The position numbers were made by a program, and so were the translations under genes. Below, one piece after another: positions 14,526 to 22,825 of a stretch of DNA of 37,951 nt. The stretch's first letter is position 1, and each line of letters starts with the position of its first letter. Below the pieces are notes generated by a model. It worked only from the letters and a program-made list of their open reading frames with translations, ran no database searches and was not told the origin of the DNA. The stretch comes from Lachnospiraceae bacterium (GTDB lineage: Bacteria; Bacillota; Clostridia; Lachnospirales; Lachnospiraceae), in NCBI GenBank assembly GCA_021770245.1, contig JAETRI010000033.1, positions 1 through 37,951 of the forward strand. Reading direction: 5' to 3'.

Positions 14526-17500
14526 AGCTTAAATACTTGCCCAATACCTTCAAAAAGAGCGAAATATCAAGAGGCTTGGCAATATGGGCATTCATACCGT
14601 TTTTCAAAGCGGTTTCCTTGTCCTCCTCCATGGCATTGGCTGTCATCGCAATGATGGGAAGGGTCTTTACATCCTCCCTGGGCAGGCCCCGGATGGTGCG
14701 CGTGGCTTCATAACCGTCCATCACCGGCATCTGCACGTCCATGAGGACGGCGTCATAGTAATATTCCTGCGACCGCCGGACCATGTCCACCGCATCGGTG
14801 CCGTCCGGAGCGGATTCCACCGTGAAACCGGTTTCCGAAAGGATGTCTTCTGCGATTTCCCGGTTAAGCTCGTTGTCCTCCACCAAAAGGATCCGCTTAT
14901 TGGCGAAGTGTGTCTCCGTCCAAGAGGGGGCGTCATCCTCCTTTTCGACGAGGTGGTTGGCAGCCAGCAGGGCGGACTTCAGATCGGACATGAACAGCGG
15001 TTTGGCACAGAAGGCAGTGACCCCTGCCTGCCTGGCCTCTTCCTCAATGTCCGTCCAATCATAGGCGGTGAGGATGATGATGGGAGCTTCATGGCCGATA
15101 GCGGCACGGATGCGCCGGCAGGTTTCGATCCCGCTCATTTCCGGCATCTGCCAGTCAACGATATAGGTATGGTAGGAATCACCTTCGTTATAGGCGCTTT
15201 TGGCCCGGTAGACCGCTTCCCTGCCGGAGGTAGTCCATTCCGACCGCAATCCGATCTGCTTGAGCATCCGGCTCACGCTTTCGCAGCTGTCGCAGTCGTC
15301 GTCCACAATGAGAGCCCGCAGACCCTCCAGCTCCTTGATCTGAGCCGTATTTTTCTCCACGTCCTGAAGCTTCAGGCTCAGTTCTACCTTGAATTCGCTG
15401 CCTTTTCCCTTTTCGCTTTGGACGGTAATGGTTCCGCCCATCATCTCTACGATGTTCTTGGTGATAGCCATACCCAGGCCCGTGCCCTGGATACCGGTTT
15501 TCGTGGTGCTGGCTTCCCGTTCAAAGGGTTCGAAGATGTGTTCTACAAAATCCGGGGCCATACCGATGCCGTTGTCCTTGACCAGGAAGACATAATCTCC
15601 GTATCCCCGATGGAAGGTGCTTTCCTGCCGGATGCGGAAGCTCACCGTACCTCCCGCAGGGGTATACTTTACGGCGTTGCTCAGCAGGTTCACAAAGACC
15701 TGGCTCAGCTTCAGGGAATCGGCGATAACGTCTTCGTTATTCACGTCGAAGGTATCGATAAACAGCTCCAGCTGTTTGGCCTTTACCTGGGGCTGGATGA
15801 TGTTCACCAGGTTATGGGTCAGCTCCGAGATGTTGCATTCCTGTTCCTTGATTTGAACCTTTCCGCTCTCGATGCGGCTCATATCCAGAATGTCATTGAT
15901 CAGGCTGAGGAGATGGTTGCTGGAGGAAAGAACCTTTTGGAGGCAGTCCTTTACCTGCTCCTTGTTGTCGATATGGCTCGTCGCGATGGTCGTGAAGCCA
16001 ATGATGGCGTTCATCGGGGTACGGATATCATGGGACATATTGGATAGAAAGGTGGTTTTGGCCTGGTTGGCCCTTTGTGCCTGCATCAGCGCATCCTGAA
16101 GGGCCTGGGTCTGCTCCCGCTGTTTCCGTACCTGGGAGGTAATGTCCTTGGACACGACCATGACCATGATGTCTCCGGAAGTGTCCTCCCGGGTCATGAT
16201 AAAGGATTGACGCACACACATGGGACGGTCGGCCTCTGCCAGGCTCCAGTAATCCACGTTAATCTCCCTCTCACCCTGCTCAAAGCGCCGCTGGAGTTCA
16301 TCTAAACGGACCGCATTGCTGTATTCCTCCAGCGATTCCGCCATAATGAAGGCTTTCCACTTTTCGAAGCATTCCGAAGCGGGGCAGGGAGCTGCCAGAC
16401 CGACTTTTTCCAGCAGGGAGACCTGGCGTCCTCCGATCATACAGGTGACGTCATGGTCGATGAGGTCCCGGGTGAGATTAAACTCATAGGTACAGAAAGC
16501 GGTGGAGGTGATGGCGATCCGATACTGCCGCTCCTTACGGTTCATGACGGAAAGCTCCTTTTTGTTCTGCAGCTCCCGCTGCTTGAGCTCCGTAATATTC
16601 TGCCGGACAAACAGGAGCCGGATGGCCTGCCCGTCTTCCCGCTGGAGGCATACCGCAATTAAATGCTCCCAATTCTCTTCCCCGTTTCGGCTGACATGGC
16701 ATTCATAGGTGAAAGTGTCCTGCTCCGAAAGGATCTTTGTGATGGAATCGCTTCCGAAGGTCTGCCGGAAACGTTCTTTCCCTTCTTCCCCGATGATATC
16801 CTGCGCATGGATCCGTATGATCTCGTCGTAGGACCCCTCCATTGCCAGGCTGCTGCTCAAAGGCCGGATCCCGGCCATATAGGAATAGCTGTTGTTTTTC
16901 AGATCCACCGTGAGATAGCGGGAGGAAAAGAGCGTATTCAGGCCGTCCAGCACATAGCCGAACTGGATATTCTGCTTCTCCAGCATTTTCCTTCTCCTCC
17001 GGCTCTGGAACAGCAGGACGAAGATATAGACGGCAAACAGGCAGATCAGAATAACCTGCAGGACCATACCGGTGTGGTTGGCTTCCCGGATCATAGATTG
17101 TGTGACACGCTGTGGGAAGGCCTGGACAAGGATGTATTCGCTGCTAGGGATATGGAACACGCACAGGTTGTCCGTCAGGCTGCCCGGGCCGCAGAGGAAG
17201 CCGGTGCTTGGCGCATCGCTTTGGAAAGCTTCCCGGACGACCTCGGCGGTCGCGGCGTCGATACTGCCGGAATGCAGCAGCAGGTCGGACAGGGGCAGGT
17301 CGTGGCGGCCGCCGTCCGAGCTGGCGATGATATTCCCGTCCCGTGTGCATAAAAAGGAGTCCACCGGTTCGCCGAAATAACTGGTGGTCAGCATGTCCCG
17401 GAGATAATCTTCCGCAAAATATAATCCCAGCAGCATTCCGATGATCTCGCCGTCTCGCTCCACAGGGGCGTAAAAAACGGCCATCACCTGATCGTTTGGC

Positions 17501-17919
17501 TCGGCTCTTACCATTTCCAGGCCGCTTTCTCCCCGCATGCCTCTGGCAAAATAAGCTTTGTCCGAACTGTCGCTGGTTTGCCCGTCCGAGGCCAGGTTCA
17601 GCCCGGCAGCGTTGATAAAGTGGATGGCGTCAAAGGATGCGTGTTCCTCCATCCCCCTGAGCAGCTCGGCGGTAATTTCCGAACGGCCCTGGCCGGTGCC
17701 AAGCAGATAGGCATAGTTGCGTATCCTCAGAAGGGCATTGGTGAACTCGCTCTGGATCCACTGGGCTGTCTGGCTTCCGGAATCCATGGCGTAATTCAGG
17801 TTTTGCCTTTCGATCCGCCGGTTGTTTGCGGTGGAATACCAGGAAAACAACAGGCAGACTGCCGCCAAAAGAACACAGATATACAATATGTTTTGCCAGG
17901 TTTTCTTTGTCGTGTGCAT
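14524..17919 (-). CDS. Hybrid sensor histidine kinase: Cache sensor, PAS, HisKA, ATPase, two receivers
   Basis: A 1131-residue membrane phosphorelay protein. Order: membrane helix 1 (about 10-28), extracytoplasmic Cache-type sensor domain (about 40-270), membrane helix 2 (285-305), two PAS-like regions (about 320-445 and 465-595), HisKA with H-box SNMSHDIRTPMN (H630), ATPase (N-box LLSNAVKY, DNGIGM, GTGLGMA), receiver 1 (IVDDD; D922 in VDWQMPEMSG) and receiver 2 (LVEDN; D1061 in LMDVQMPVMDG). It should bind a small molecule outside and pass phosphate through its own receivers; no Hpt domain is present, so a partner is needed. ATG 17919 follows AAGGAG by 7 bases; the open frame to 18102 runs through the promoter. 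The LacI gene lies upstream in the same direction. Confidence 0.93.
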   Translation of the reverse strand: MHTTKKTWQNILYICVLLAAVCLLFSWYSTANNRRIERQNLNYAMDSGSQTAQWIQSEFTNALLRIRNYAYLLGTGQGRSEITAELLRGMEEHASFDAIHFINAAGLNLASDGQTSDSSDKAYFARGMRGESGLEMVRAEPNDQVMAVFYAPVERDGEIIGMLLGLYFAEDYLRDMLTTSYFGEPVDSFLCTRDGNIIASSDGGRHDLPLSDLLLHSGSIDAATAEVVREAFQSDAPSTGFLCGPGSLTDNLCVFHIPSSEYILVQAFPQRVTQSMIREANHTGMVLQVILICLFAVYIFVLLFQSRRRRKMLEKQNIQFGYVLDGLNTLFSSRYLTVDLKNNSYSYMAGIRPLSSSLAMEGSYDEIIRIHAQDIIGEEGKERFRQTFGSDSITKILSEQDTFTYECHVSRNGEENWEHLIAVCLQREDGQAIRLLFVRQNITELKQRELQNKKELSVMNRKERQYRIAITSTAFCTYEFNLTRDLIDHDVTCMIGGRQVSLLEKVGLAAPCPASECFEKWKAFIMAESLEEYSNAVRLDELQRRFEQGEREINVDYWSLAEADRPMCVRQSFIMTREDTSGDIMVMVVSKDITSQVRKQREQTQALQDALMQAQRANQAKTTFLSNMSHDIRTPMNAIIGFTTIATSHIDNKEQVKDCLQKVLSSSNHLLSLINDILDMSRIESGKVQIKEQECNISELTHNLVNIIQPQVKAKQLELFIDTFDVNNEDVIADSLKLSQVFVNLLSNAVKYTPAGGTVSFRIRQESTFHRGYGDYVFLVKDNGIGMAPDFVEHIFEPFEREASTTKTGIQGTGLGMAITKNIVEMMGGTITVQSEKGKGSEFKVELSLKLQDVEKNTAQIKELEGLRALIVDDDCDSCESVSRMLKQIGLRSEWTTSGREAVYRAKSAYNEGDSYHTYIVDWQMPEMSGIETCRRIRAAIGHEAPIIILTAYDWTDIEEEARQAGVTAFCAKPLFMSDLKSALLAANHLVEKEDDAPSWTETHFANKRILLVEDNELNREIAEDILSETGFTVESAPDGTDAVDMVRRSQEYYYDAVLMDVQMPVMDGYEATRTIRGLPREDVKTLPIIAMTANAMEEDKETALKNGMNAHIAKPLDISLFLKVLGKYLS

Positions 17920-17971
17920 AGAAATCTCCTTATGTCCGTATCCCGACTTGTGTATGGATCCTGCTGTTTCC

Positions 17972-17999
17972 ATTGTACCAGAAAACAGGAAAAGTACAA
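17972..17999 (-). promoter_or_regulatory. Promoter of the hybrid kinase
   Basis: Read on the minus strand: TTGTAC, 16 bases, TACAAT. The 5' leader before ATG 17919 is about 45 bases. Confidence 0.6.
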
Positions 18000-18061
18000 T
18001 ATGCGCCGCATAAAGAAAGCAATTTTCCAAAGAGCCTGCTTTGCCGGTTGGGCGATTCCTC

Positions 18062-18100
18062 ATCGTGCCGCCGCAAAGGGCGCGGCATGGAAGGATTGGC
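18062..18100 (+). repeat. Module D repeat in antisense position
   Basis: GCCGCAAAGGGCGCGGCATG followed by GAAGGATTGGC. It is the module that elsewhere ends at start codons (27421, 33272), but here it points into the 3' end of the LacI gene on the other strand, so this copy has no gene to serve. Confidence 0.7.
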
Positions 18101-18111
18101 ATCTTCCGGCG

Positions 18112-19122
18112 TTAACGGCATTCCCACCCGGTACTGTCCCGGGGGACGAGATGCACCGGAGTTAGGATATTCTGAAAAAACCCGGGCTCCTGCTTCATGC
18201 GCTTTAGCAGCCGGACCGCCATACGGGCCCGATACGCGCCGTCCTGCCTTACGGAGGTGAGGGCCGGCGTAACCTGTCTGCAGACAGCGCTGTCGTCAAA
18301 GCCGGCGATGGAGATATCATCAGGCACCCGGATGCCGGAGCTTTGCAGAAACTGCATCAGCTCTGCCGCATAGGGGTCGGATACGGCGAAAACGGCGCTG
18401 TACCGGCGCAGCTGCGAAAGACGGCCGCGGTAAAAACGCTCCCGCTCTTCCCTTCTCATAGGAATCTGTAGAAAATCCGCCCTAAGTCCCAGGCCTTCGC
18501 ACAGACCCTCATAGCGTTCCAGATCCATACAAGTCCGATTGTCCGACACGCACAGAACCCTTCGGTGCCCCAGGGAACGGAAATGCTGCCCCACCTGCCG
18601 TCCTCCGTCGCGGTCGTCGATTTGGATATTGCAGATCCGTCCCTCGTTTTTAAAATACCCGTCGTAGACCACCAGGGGAATATGGATTCTGTCCCGGAGC
18701 TTCTGATATTCGTCCGCACAGAAGGACAGAATGATTATTCCCTCCATATTCCACATGGAGGCGAACTTCTCCGCTTCCATGATGTCGTGGGCTTTTTTGA
18801 TCATTAAAAAATAGTTGTTTTTCTCGATTTCGTCGGATAAATCGTTCAGGGAAGCGGAAATGAAGGGGTCCGTCATCAAATGCCCTTCATATTTTTCGTG
18901 ATCTTTGATAACCACGCCGATGATGCGGGAATCGTTCCGGGCCAGCAGGGTTGCCGCCATGTTGGGAATATAACCCCGCTCCTCCAGCTTTTCCTGTACC
19001 CGCGCCACGGTACGGTCGGAGATCTTCTTCGTCTTTCCGTGTATCACATTGGATACGGTGGCCGTACTGACGCCCAGTTCGGTGGCAATATCGATGATCC
19101 TCACTTTATCCTCTGCCCACAT
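18112..19122 (-). CDS. LacI/GalR-family transcriptional regulator
   Basis: A 336-residue repressor-type protein. The N-terminal helix-turn-helix reads IIDIATELGVSTATVSNVI, followed by the hinge (ARVQEKLEERGYIPNMAA). The rest is a periplasmic-binding-protein-like effector domain with GVVIKDHE, the IIILSF strand and DDISIAGFDD near the C-terminus, the signature of sugar-responsive family members. ATG 19122 (MWAEDKVRI) has AGGA 8 bases upstream; the longer frame to 19191 overlaps the promoter. No sugar transporter or glycosidase lies next to it. The downstream co-directional gene is the hybrid sensor kinase, a pairing sometimes seen in gut Firmicutes for carbohydrate response, but the effector is unknown. 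Confidence 0.9.
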   Translation of the reverse strand: MWAEDKVRIIDIATELGVSTATVSNVIHGKTKKISDRTVARVQEKLEERGYIPNMAATLLARNDSRIIGVVIKDHEKYEGHLMTDPFISASLNDLSDEIEKNNYFLMIKKAHDIMEAEKFASMWNMEGIIILSFCADEYQKLRDRIHIPLVVYDGYFKNEGRICNIQIDDRDGGRQVGQHFRSLGHRRVLCVSDNRTCMDLERYEGLCEGLGLRADFLQIPMRREERERFYRGRLSQLRRYSAVFAVSDPYAAELMQFLQSSGIRVPDDISIAGFDDSAVCRQVTPALTSVRQDGAYRARMAVRLLKRMKQEPGFFQNILTPVHLVPRDSTGWECR

Positions 19123-19181
19123 GCTGCGTATCCTGCCTTTCCGTTTCGCGGTTTGGGAAACCGTTCTTTGCGCTGGGTAAA

Positions 19182-19210
19182 AGTATAACACCCGGGAGAA
19201 GTCCTTTCAA
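19182..19210 (-). promoter_or_regulatory. Promoter of the LacI gene
   Basis: Minus strand TTGAAA (19205-19210), 17 bases, TATACT (19182-19187). Confidence 0.65.
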
Positions 19211-19303
19211 GCTCAGGGTAGGCCGGGATCACGCCAAACGCAGGAACGGCCCTGTGCCCGAACGGCACCCCGCAGGATTTTTCAATCTATCACATCAATT
19301 CAA

Positions 19304-19332
19304 TTGGAGAATCCGGCCTTTTCTGTTATGAT
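19304..19332 (+). promoter_or_regulatory. Promoter of the GNAT gene
   Basis: TTGGAG, 17 bases, TATGAT. A partial module F (19233-19260, AAACGCAGGAACGGCCCTG) lies between this promoter and the divergent LacI promoter. Confidence 0.55.
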
Positions 19333-19431
19333 GGAAGCAAAGAACGCTCGGCCGTACGCATCCGAAAAAAGGCGGGGATTTCAGATGCGGACGGGAGAGG
19401 GGAACCGGGTATCAAACAGGGAGGTATGGGA

Positions 19432-20196
19432 ATGATAGTCAAAGCGGAAAATACCGCTCAAACGCAGCGTCTGTTTGCGGGATGGGAGGAAACCATGATC
19501 TGGTCCTGCCTGCAGGGTGTGATGGGTGAGATTTATGCGCCGGAGGGAGAGGATCCGCCGTGCGCCATGGCCATTCTGGGGGATTTCTGTTTTTATGCGG
19601 GAAAACCGGAGGACGAATTGGTCCTGTTCAGGCCGGAAAACAAAAAGGGACAGAAGTTCCTGATCATGACTCCGCAGAATGAGGGATGGGCGGAGCGGAT
19701 AGAACGCTGCTACGGAGAAAAGGTGCGAAAGGTATCCCGGTACGCGTTCCGGAAAGAGACGGACTGTTTTGACAGACGGAAGCTTCTGGAAATGACAGAG
19801 AGGCTTCCTGAGGGATACAGCCTGCAGAGGATAGACGAAAGACTCTATGACCTCTGCAGGAAGCAGGACTGGAGCAGGGATCTGGTTTCCCAGTATCCGG
19901 ATTATGAAGCCTATCGGAAATACGGCCTGGGCGTCGCAGTGCTCAGGGACGAAGAACCGGTTTCCGGGGCATCCTCCTACACCAGCTATCGGGGCGGAAT
20001 CGAAATCGAAATCGATACCCATATACGGTATCGCAGGAAGGGGCTGGCTTCGGCCTGCGGGGCCGGGCTGATTCTGGAATGCCTGGCCAGGGGGCTGTAT
20101 CCCAGCTGGGATGCTCAGAATCTGTGGTCGGCCGCTCTGGCGGAAAAGCTGGGATATCGTTACAGCCATACTTACACGGCCTATGAGACGGTGTAA
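19432..20196 (+). CDS. GNAT-family N-acetyltransferase
   Basis: A 254-residue acetyl-CoA-dependent transferase. The C-terminal half carries the fold: strands GLGVAVLRDEEPVSGASSY and GGIEIEIDTHIRYRRKGLAS, the latter with the R-x-K-G-x-A acetyl-CoA pyrophosphate loop, then a helix and the final strand (AEKLGYRYSHTYTAYE). The N-terminal half (FAGWEETMIWSCLQGVMGEIY, then GDFCFYAGKP) matches the two-domain Firmicute group often annotated GNAT acetyltransferase. The substrate cannot be inferred. SD AGGGAGG lies 7 bases before ATG 19432, whereas ATG 19426 is 1 base from it, so 19432 is the start. It is a single-gene unit convergent with the superoxide reductase gene. Confidence 0.85.
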   Translation: MIVKAENTAQTQRLFAGWEETMIWSCLQGVMGEIYAPEGEDPPCAMAILGDFCFYAGKPEDELVLFRPENKKGQKFLIMTPQNEGWAERIERCYGEKVRKVSRYAFRKETDCFDRRKLLEMTERLPEGYSLQRIDERLYDLCRKQDWSRDLVSQYPDYEAYRKYGLGVAVLRDEEPVSGASSYTSYRGGIEIEIDTHIRYRRKGLASACGAGLILECLARGLYPSWDAQNLWSAALAEKLGYRYSHTYTAYETV

Positions 20197-20214
20197 AGGG
20201 GACGGATCGGTTTC

Positions 20215-20604
20215 TCAGATCTGGGTCTTCCAGAATCCGTGAAGGTTGCAGTAGGCATAGGCTGCCTTCGGAGAATCGCCCTCCTCCAGGGTAAAATGTG
20301 CCACGGGTTCTCCGTCCGGGGAAAGGGCGGCGCGCAGGGTATATCCGTTTTTGGTGCTAAGGCTTACCCAGGCGATATGATGTTCGTTTCCCATGGGATG
20401 AAAAGCGCTGCCCACCTTCACGGTTATCTGTCTGCCGTTTATCTCGACCACGGGCAGATGCTTTTCCGCCGCGCCGTCAGTGGTGTTGGGAGAGAGAATC
20501 TCAAAGGGCCTGCAGGTATCGGGGAGTGCGCCGTTCGGGACGCCGCCCAGGGCCTCCAGGATGACAGTATGGTTCTGGTCTGTTAGATAAATCGGTTCGT
20601 TCAT
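20215..20604 (-). CDS. Superoxide reductase (neelaredoxin/desulfoferrodoxin family), degenerate N-terminal domain
   Basis: A 129-residue non-heme iron enzyme reducing superoxide to hydrogen peroxide without making oxygen, the usual defence of anaerobes. All ligands of the catalytic centre are present: EKHLPVV (catalytic Glu-Lys and first His), HPMGNEHHIAW (two His) and YCNLHGFW (Cys and His). The N-terminal part (about residues 1-40) aligns in position with the desulforedoxin domain of clostridial relatives but keeps only one cysteine (PDTCRPFEIL) instead of four, so it cannot hold the second iron. The enzyme should therefore work as a one-iron type. GGAGG stands 7 bases before ATG 20604. It lies upstream of nothing co-directional and is probably monocistronic. 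Confidence 0.9.
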   Translation of the reverse strand: MNEPIYLTDQNHTVILEALGGVPNGALPDTCRPFEILSPNTTDGAAEKHLPVVEINGRQITVKVGSAFHPMGNEHHIAWVSLSTKNGYTLRAALSPDGEPVAHFTLEEGDSPKAAYAYCNLHGFWKTQI

Positions 20605-20757
20605 AAAAAATCCTCCATTTTCCGCGGTAAAACAAGCGGCTTGTGTCTGTGCGCCCCGGCAGGCATTTCCGTGGCTATCGTATCCGGCGGAAAGCCGCCC
20701 GCGTCCGCGCGCGTGTTCAAACTTCATGGGGATCAGTATGCCCGAAAAGCGGGAAAC

Positions 20758-21954
20758 TCATGTATGACGTTTTATAACTTCCTCGATAAACGCGCAGGCC
20801 TGCGCTGCGCCTTTGCAGGCCTTTAGATCCTGCCCTGCCCGGCGGGCGCATCCGGCATAAGAGGGATCGGACAAAAGCGTCATGACGGCCTGCCGGATCC
20901 GTTTGGCTGATGCATGCTTCACACGGATGCCGGCCCCCAGCTGCCGCACGCGCAGGGCCACGGCGGACTCTTCGGAATGCTGGGGGAAGAGGAGCATGGG
21001 AACGCCGTAGAAAAGGCTTTCATTGACGCTGTTCATCCCACAGTGGGTGATAAATACGTCGGCCTGGGAAAGCACCTTCGGTTGATCTACAAAAGGAAAG
21101 GCGAATACGTTGGAGGGAAGTTCTCCCAGCAGGGAAAGATCCGTGTTTCTGCCTGCGGACAGAAGAACGTCGCACTCCAGTTCCCAAAGCCCCCGGATAC
21201 ACTGCCGGTAAAACCGGACATTGTTGTTCAGAACCGTTCCCAGGGCGACATAGACCAGGGGACGTTTGGGGGCGGAGGGCCGGGAAGCGGACGCGCCGGA
21301 AAAAGCAGGCTCGTTCAGACAGGCGGGGCCGACAAAGACATACCGGTCGGAAAAGGTTTCCGCCATGGGCTGGAACTGCCGGGATGTGTAGACGATGGTA
21401 TCCGTTTCGTTGTCGTTTTCAAGGATGGACAGGAGGCTGGCGGAATCATATCCGTGCTGCTTTAGAAGCTGCATTTTCCCGTTAATGCGGGGGATGCCGA
21501 GAAGCATACGGAACATTTCCCCGGGACCTCTTTTCATCAGACGGGCCGTATGACGGTTAAAGGCCATGGTGGTGGTGGAACAGACCAGAGGGATCCGATA
21601 TCTCTTGGCAAAAAGCTTCCCCCAGAAACAGACGGAATCCGAGACGATGCAGTCCGGCCGGAAGGCTTTGATATCGTTTTCCACCAGTTCCTCCAGACGG
21701 AGCGTGGTATCCGCGACCATTTCCACAAGGGAGGCGAAATCCCTGCCCACCCTGCGGTCCAGATCTTTCGGGGCCGGCGGAAGGAATTCTTCACAGGAGA
21801 CGTAACAGGCTCCGGCCTCCCGGATCTTGTCGGCAAATTCGGGGAAAGAGTAATAACGTACCTTGTGCCCTCCGGCGACGAGCCCGCGCACCACGGGAAT
21901 CGTGGGGGTCGTATGGCCGTATGCCGGGATGCAGAAAAACATAATATTGCTCAT
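20758..21954 (-). CDS. GT1-family glycosyltransferase (macrolide/flavonoid UGT type)
   Basis: A 398-residue GT-B fold enzyme that should move a sugar from a nucleotide sugar to a small hydrophobic acceptor. N-terminal domain: FFCIPAYGHTTPTIPVVRGL with the catalytic His in the GH motif, then KAFRPDCIVSDSVCFWG. C-terminal donor-binding domain: VYVALGTVLNNN, FVDQPKVLSQADVFITHCGMNSVNES (HCGxNS signature) and GVPMLLFPQHSEES. This type includes macrolide-inactivating and antibiotic- or lipid-glycosylating enzymes; which one cannot be told. ATG 21954 overlaps the stop of a 21-codon leader ORF (ATGA) and takes its SD (GGAG) from interspersed module E. The AbrB regulator lies just upstream in the same direction. 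Confidence 0.88.
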   Translation of the reverse strand: MSNIMFFCIPAYGHTTPTIPVVRGLVAGGHKVRYYSFPEFADKIREAGACYVSCEEFLPPAPKDLDRRVGRDFASLVEMVADTTLRLEELVENDIKAFRPDCIVSDSVCFWGKLFAKRYRIPLVCSTTTMAFNRHTARLMKRGPGEMFRMLLGIPRINGKMQLLKQHGYDSASLLSILENDNETDTIVYTSRQFQPMAETFSDRYVFVGPACLNEPAFSGASASRPSAPKRPLVYVALGTVLNNNVRFYRQCIRGLWELECDVLLSAGRNTDLSLLGELPSNVFAFPFVDQPKVLSQADVFITHCGMNSVNESLFYGVPMLLFPQHSEESAVALRVRQLGAGIRVKHASAKRIRQAVMTLLSDPSYAGCARRAGQDLKACKGAAQACAFIEEVIKRHT

Positions 21955-22016
21955 AAAAATCTCCATTCCGGAGCGCTTACGCGACGAGGCGATCTGCCAT
22001 CAAAGCTATCTGACAT
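21951..22016 (-). CDS. 21-residue leader peptide coupled to the glycosyltransferase, encoded by modules D-E
   Basis: ATG 22014-22016 starts directly after the D hairpin stem; AGGA in the loop stands 6 bases before it. The frame reads M-S-D, then SFDGRSPRRVSAPEWRFL and TGA at 21951-21953, which overlaps the ATG of the glycosyltransferase by four bases (ATGA). The histidine kinase at 12785-13891 ends in the nearly identical peptide SFDGRPPRRVNALERGFE, also followed by an ATGA overlap. Translation of this mini-ORF would carry ribosomes onto the glycosyltransferase start. Whether the peptide itself matters is unknown; the coupling is inferred from the overlap. Confidence 0.5.
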   Translation of the reverse strand: MSDSFDGRSPRRVSAPEWRFL

Positions 22017-22037
22017 GCCGCGTCCTGTGCGGCTCCT
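21961..22037 (-). repeat. Interspersed element, modules D-E
   Basis: On the minus strand: CCGCACAGGACGCGGCATG (D) then GGCAGATCGCCTCGTCGCG and TAAGCGCTCCGGAATGGAG (E). It fills the whole gap between the AbrB gene and the glycosyltransferase. Confidence 0.8.
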
Positions 22038-22051
22038 TGATGCGGAACTTG

Positions 22052-22264
22052 TCAGGTGGGCTCTTCGTCCGAAAAGATCTCTTCCATATATCGTGCAAAC
22101 GTGCTTTTAGGGGGAATGGCGATCCCCCTTTTCTCGTCCGCCAGCAGGATTAACGTATCGCCCGGATGAATGTCGAAGATTTCCCGAGCCTGTTTGGGTA
22201 TGACAAACTGCCCCTTCTCACCGACGGTTACGGTCCATGCATATTTTCCCTTGGGTCCGTTCAT
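22052..22264 (-). CDS. AbrB/SpoVT-type transcriptional regulator
   Basis: A 70-residue protein consisting of one swapped-hairpin AbrB DNA-binding domain (WTVTVGEKGQFVIPKQAREI, then FDIHPGDTLILLADEKRGIAI) and a short C-terminal helix (FARYMEEIF). It resembles stand-alone clostridial AbrB regulators rather than MazE antitoxins, since no toxin gene adjoins it. GAAGGAGG precedes ATG 22264 by 6 bases. It is first in an operon with the glycosyltransferase. The promoter region 22476-22524 contains a palindrome that fits autorepression. Its likely job is control of itself and the transferase. Confidence 0.85.
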   Translation of the reverse strand: MNGPKGKYAWTVTVGEKGQFVIPKQAREIFDIHPGDTLILLADEKRGIAIPPKSTFARYMEEIFSDEEPT

Positions 22265-22298
22265 GAATGTCCTCCTTCTACAGGGTAAATGCATGTAC

Positions 22299-22375
22299 GA
22301 CCCTGCACCCTTGCCGTGCCGGGGCCGGGCAGGGCCGCAGCAAAGGTGCAAGGGCATTCATGCGTTTGTCCTGTT
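22299..22375 (-). repeat. Module F repeat
   Basis: Minus strand GGACAAACGCATGAATGCCC, a CCCTGCCCGGCC stretch and flanking TGCACC-type complementary pieces. It sits in the leader of the AbrB operon. Confidence 0.6.
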
Positions 22376-22475
22376 CCTTCTAACTCCCATCTGCCCGCCT
22401 CGGCGGGCATTCAAATCAGGCTAAGGAAACTTTCGTTTCCTGTGAAATCGAAGATTTTACGCTGCTGTCTCATAA

Positions 22476-22524
22476 AAGTATGATTTATTATACTTATCAT
22501 ACTTCACAATCCCCAAAGAGTCAA
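22476..22524 (-). promoter_or_regulatory. Promoter of the AbrB-glycosyltransferase operon with a palindromic operator
   Basis: Minus strand TTGACT (22519-22524), 17 bases, TATGAT (22496-22501). The -10 is inside a perfect 9-bp inverted repeat, AAGTATGAT (22476-22484) and ATCATACTT (22496-22504), separated by 11 bases, a natural operator for AbrB autorepression. Bases 22525-22750 hold no gene that I can see. Confidence 0.7.
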
Positions 22525-22753
22525 GGGCCGGACCGGTTTTTTCTTTGTAAAAAATGACACGGTATCAGTTTAGCCCCTCCCGCGGGCTCCCGGACGATGG
22601 GCGCAGAGAGGGATCCTTTCGGAAGCCCGCTGCTCCTTTGGGCCGTTTCTGAAACCGCCGTGCCCGGCTTCGGATCTTGCGCATCCGCAAGGAAGGCTGC
22701 CGGATGGAATTTTCGGCATAGGCAAACTAAAGAAAACTTTTTGCAAAATATAC

Positions 22754-22782
22754 TTGACATAAAGACAACTAAGATGTATTTT
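22754..22782 (+). promoter_or_regulatory. Promoter of the XRE regulator
   Basis: TTGACA (22754-22759), 17 bases, TATTTT (22777-22782). Confidence 0.65.
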
Positions 22783-22825
22783 ATGGACAGAAAATACGAC
22801 ACAAAAAGAGATGGGAGGACTGCCG

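Noticed and set aside
14584-16047. 487-codon open frame on the plus strand
   Set aside because: It is antisense to the hybrid sensor kinase, whose domains and motifs are unmistakable; the frame is a by-product of GC-rich codon use and has no family resemblance.
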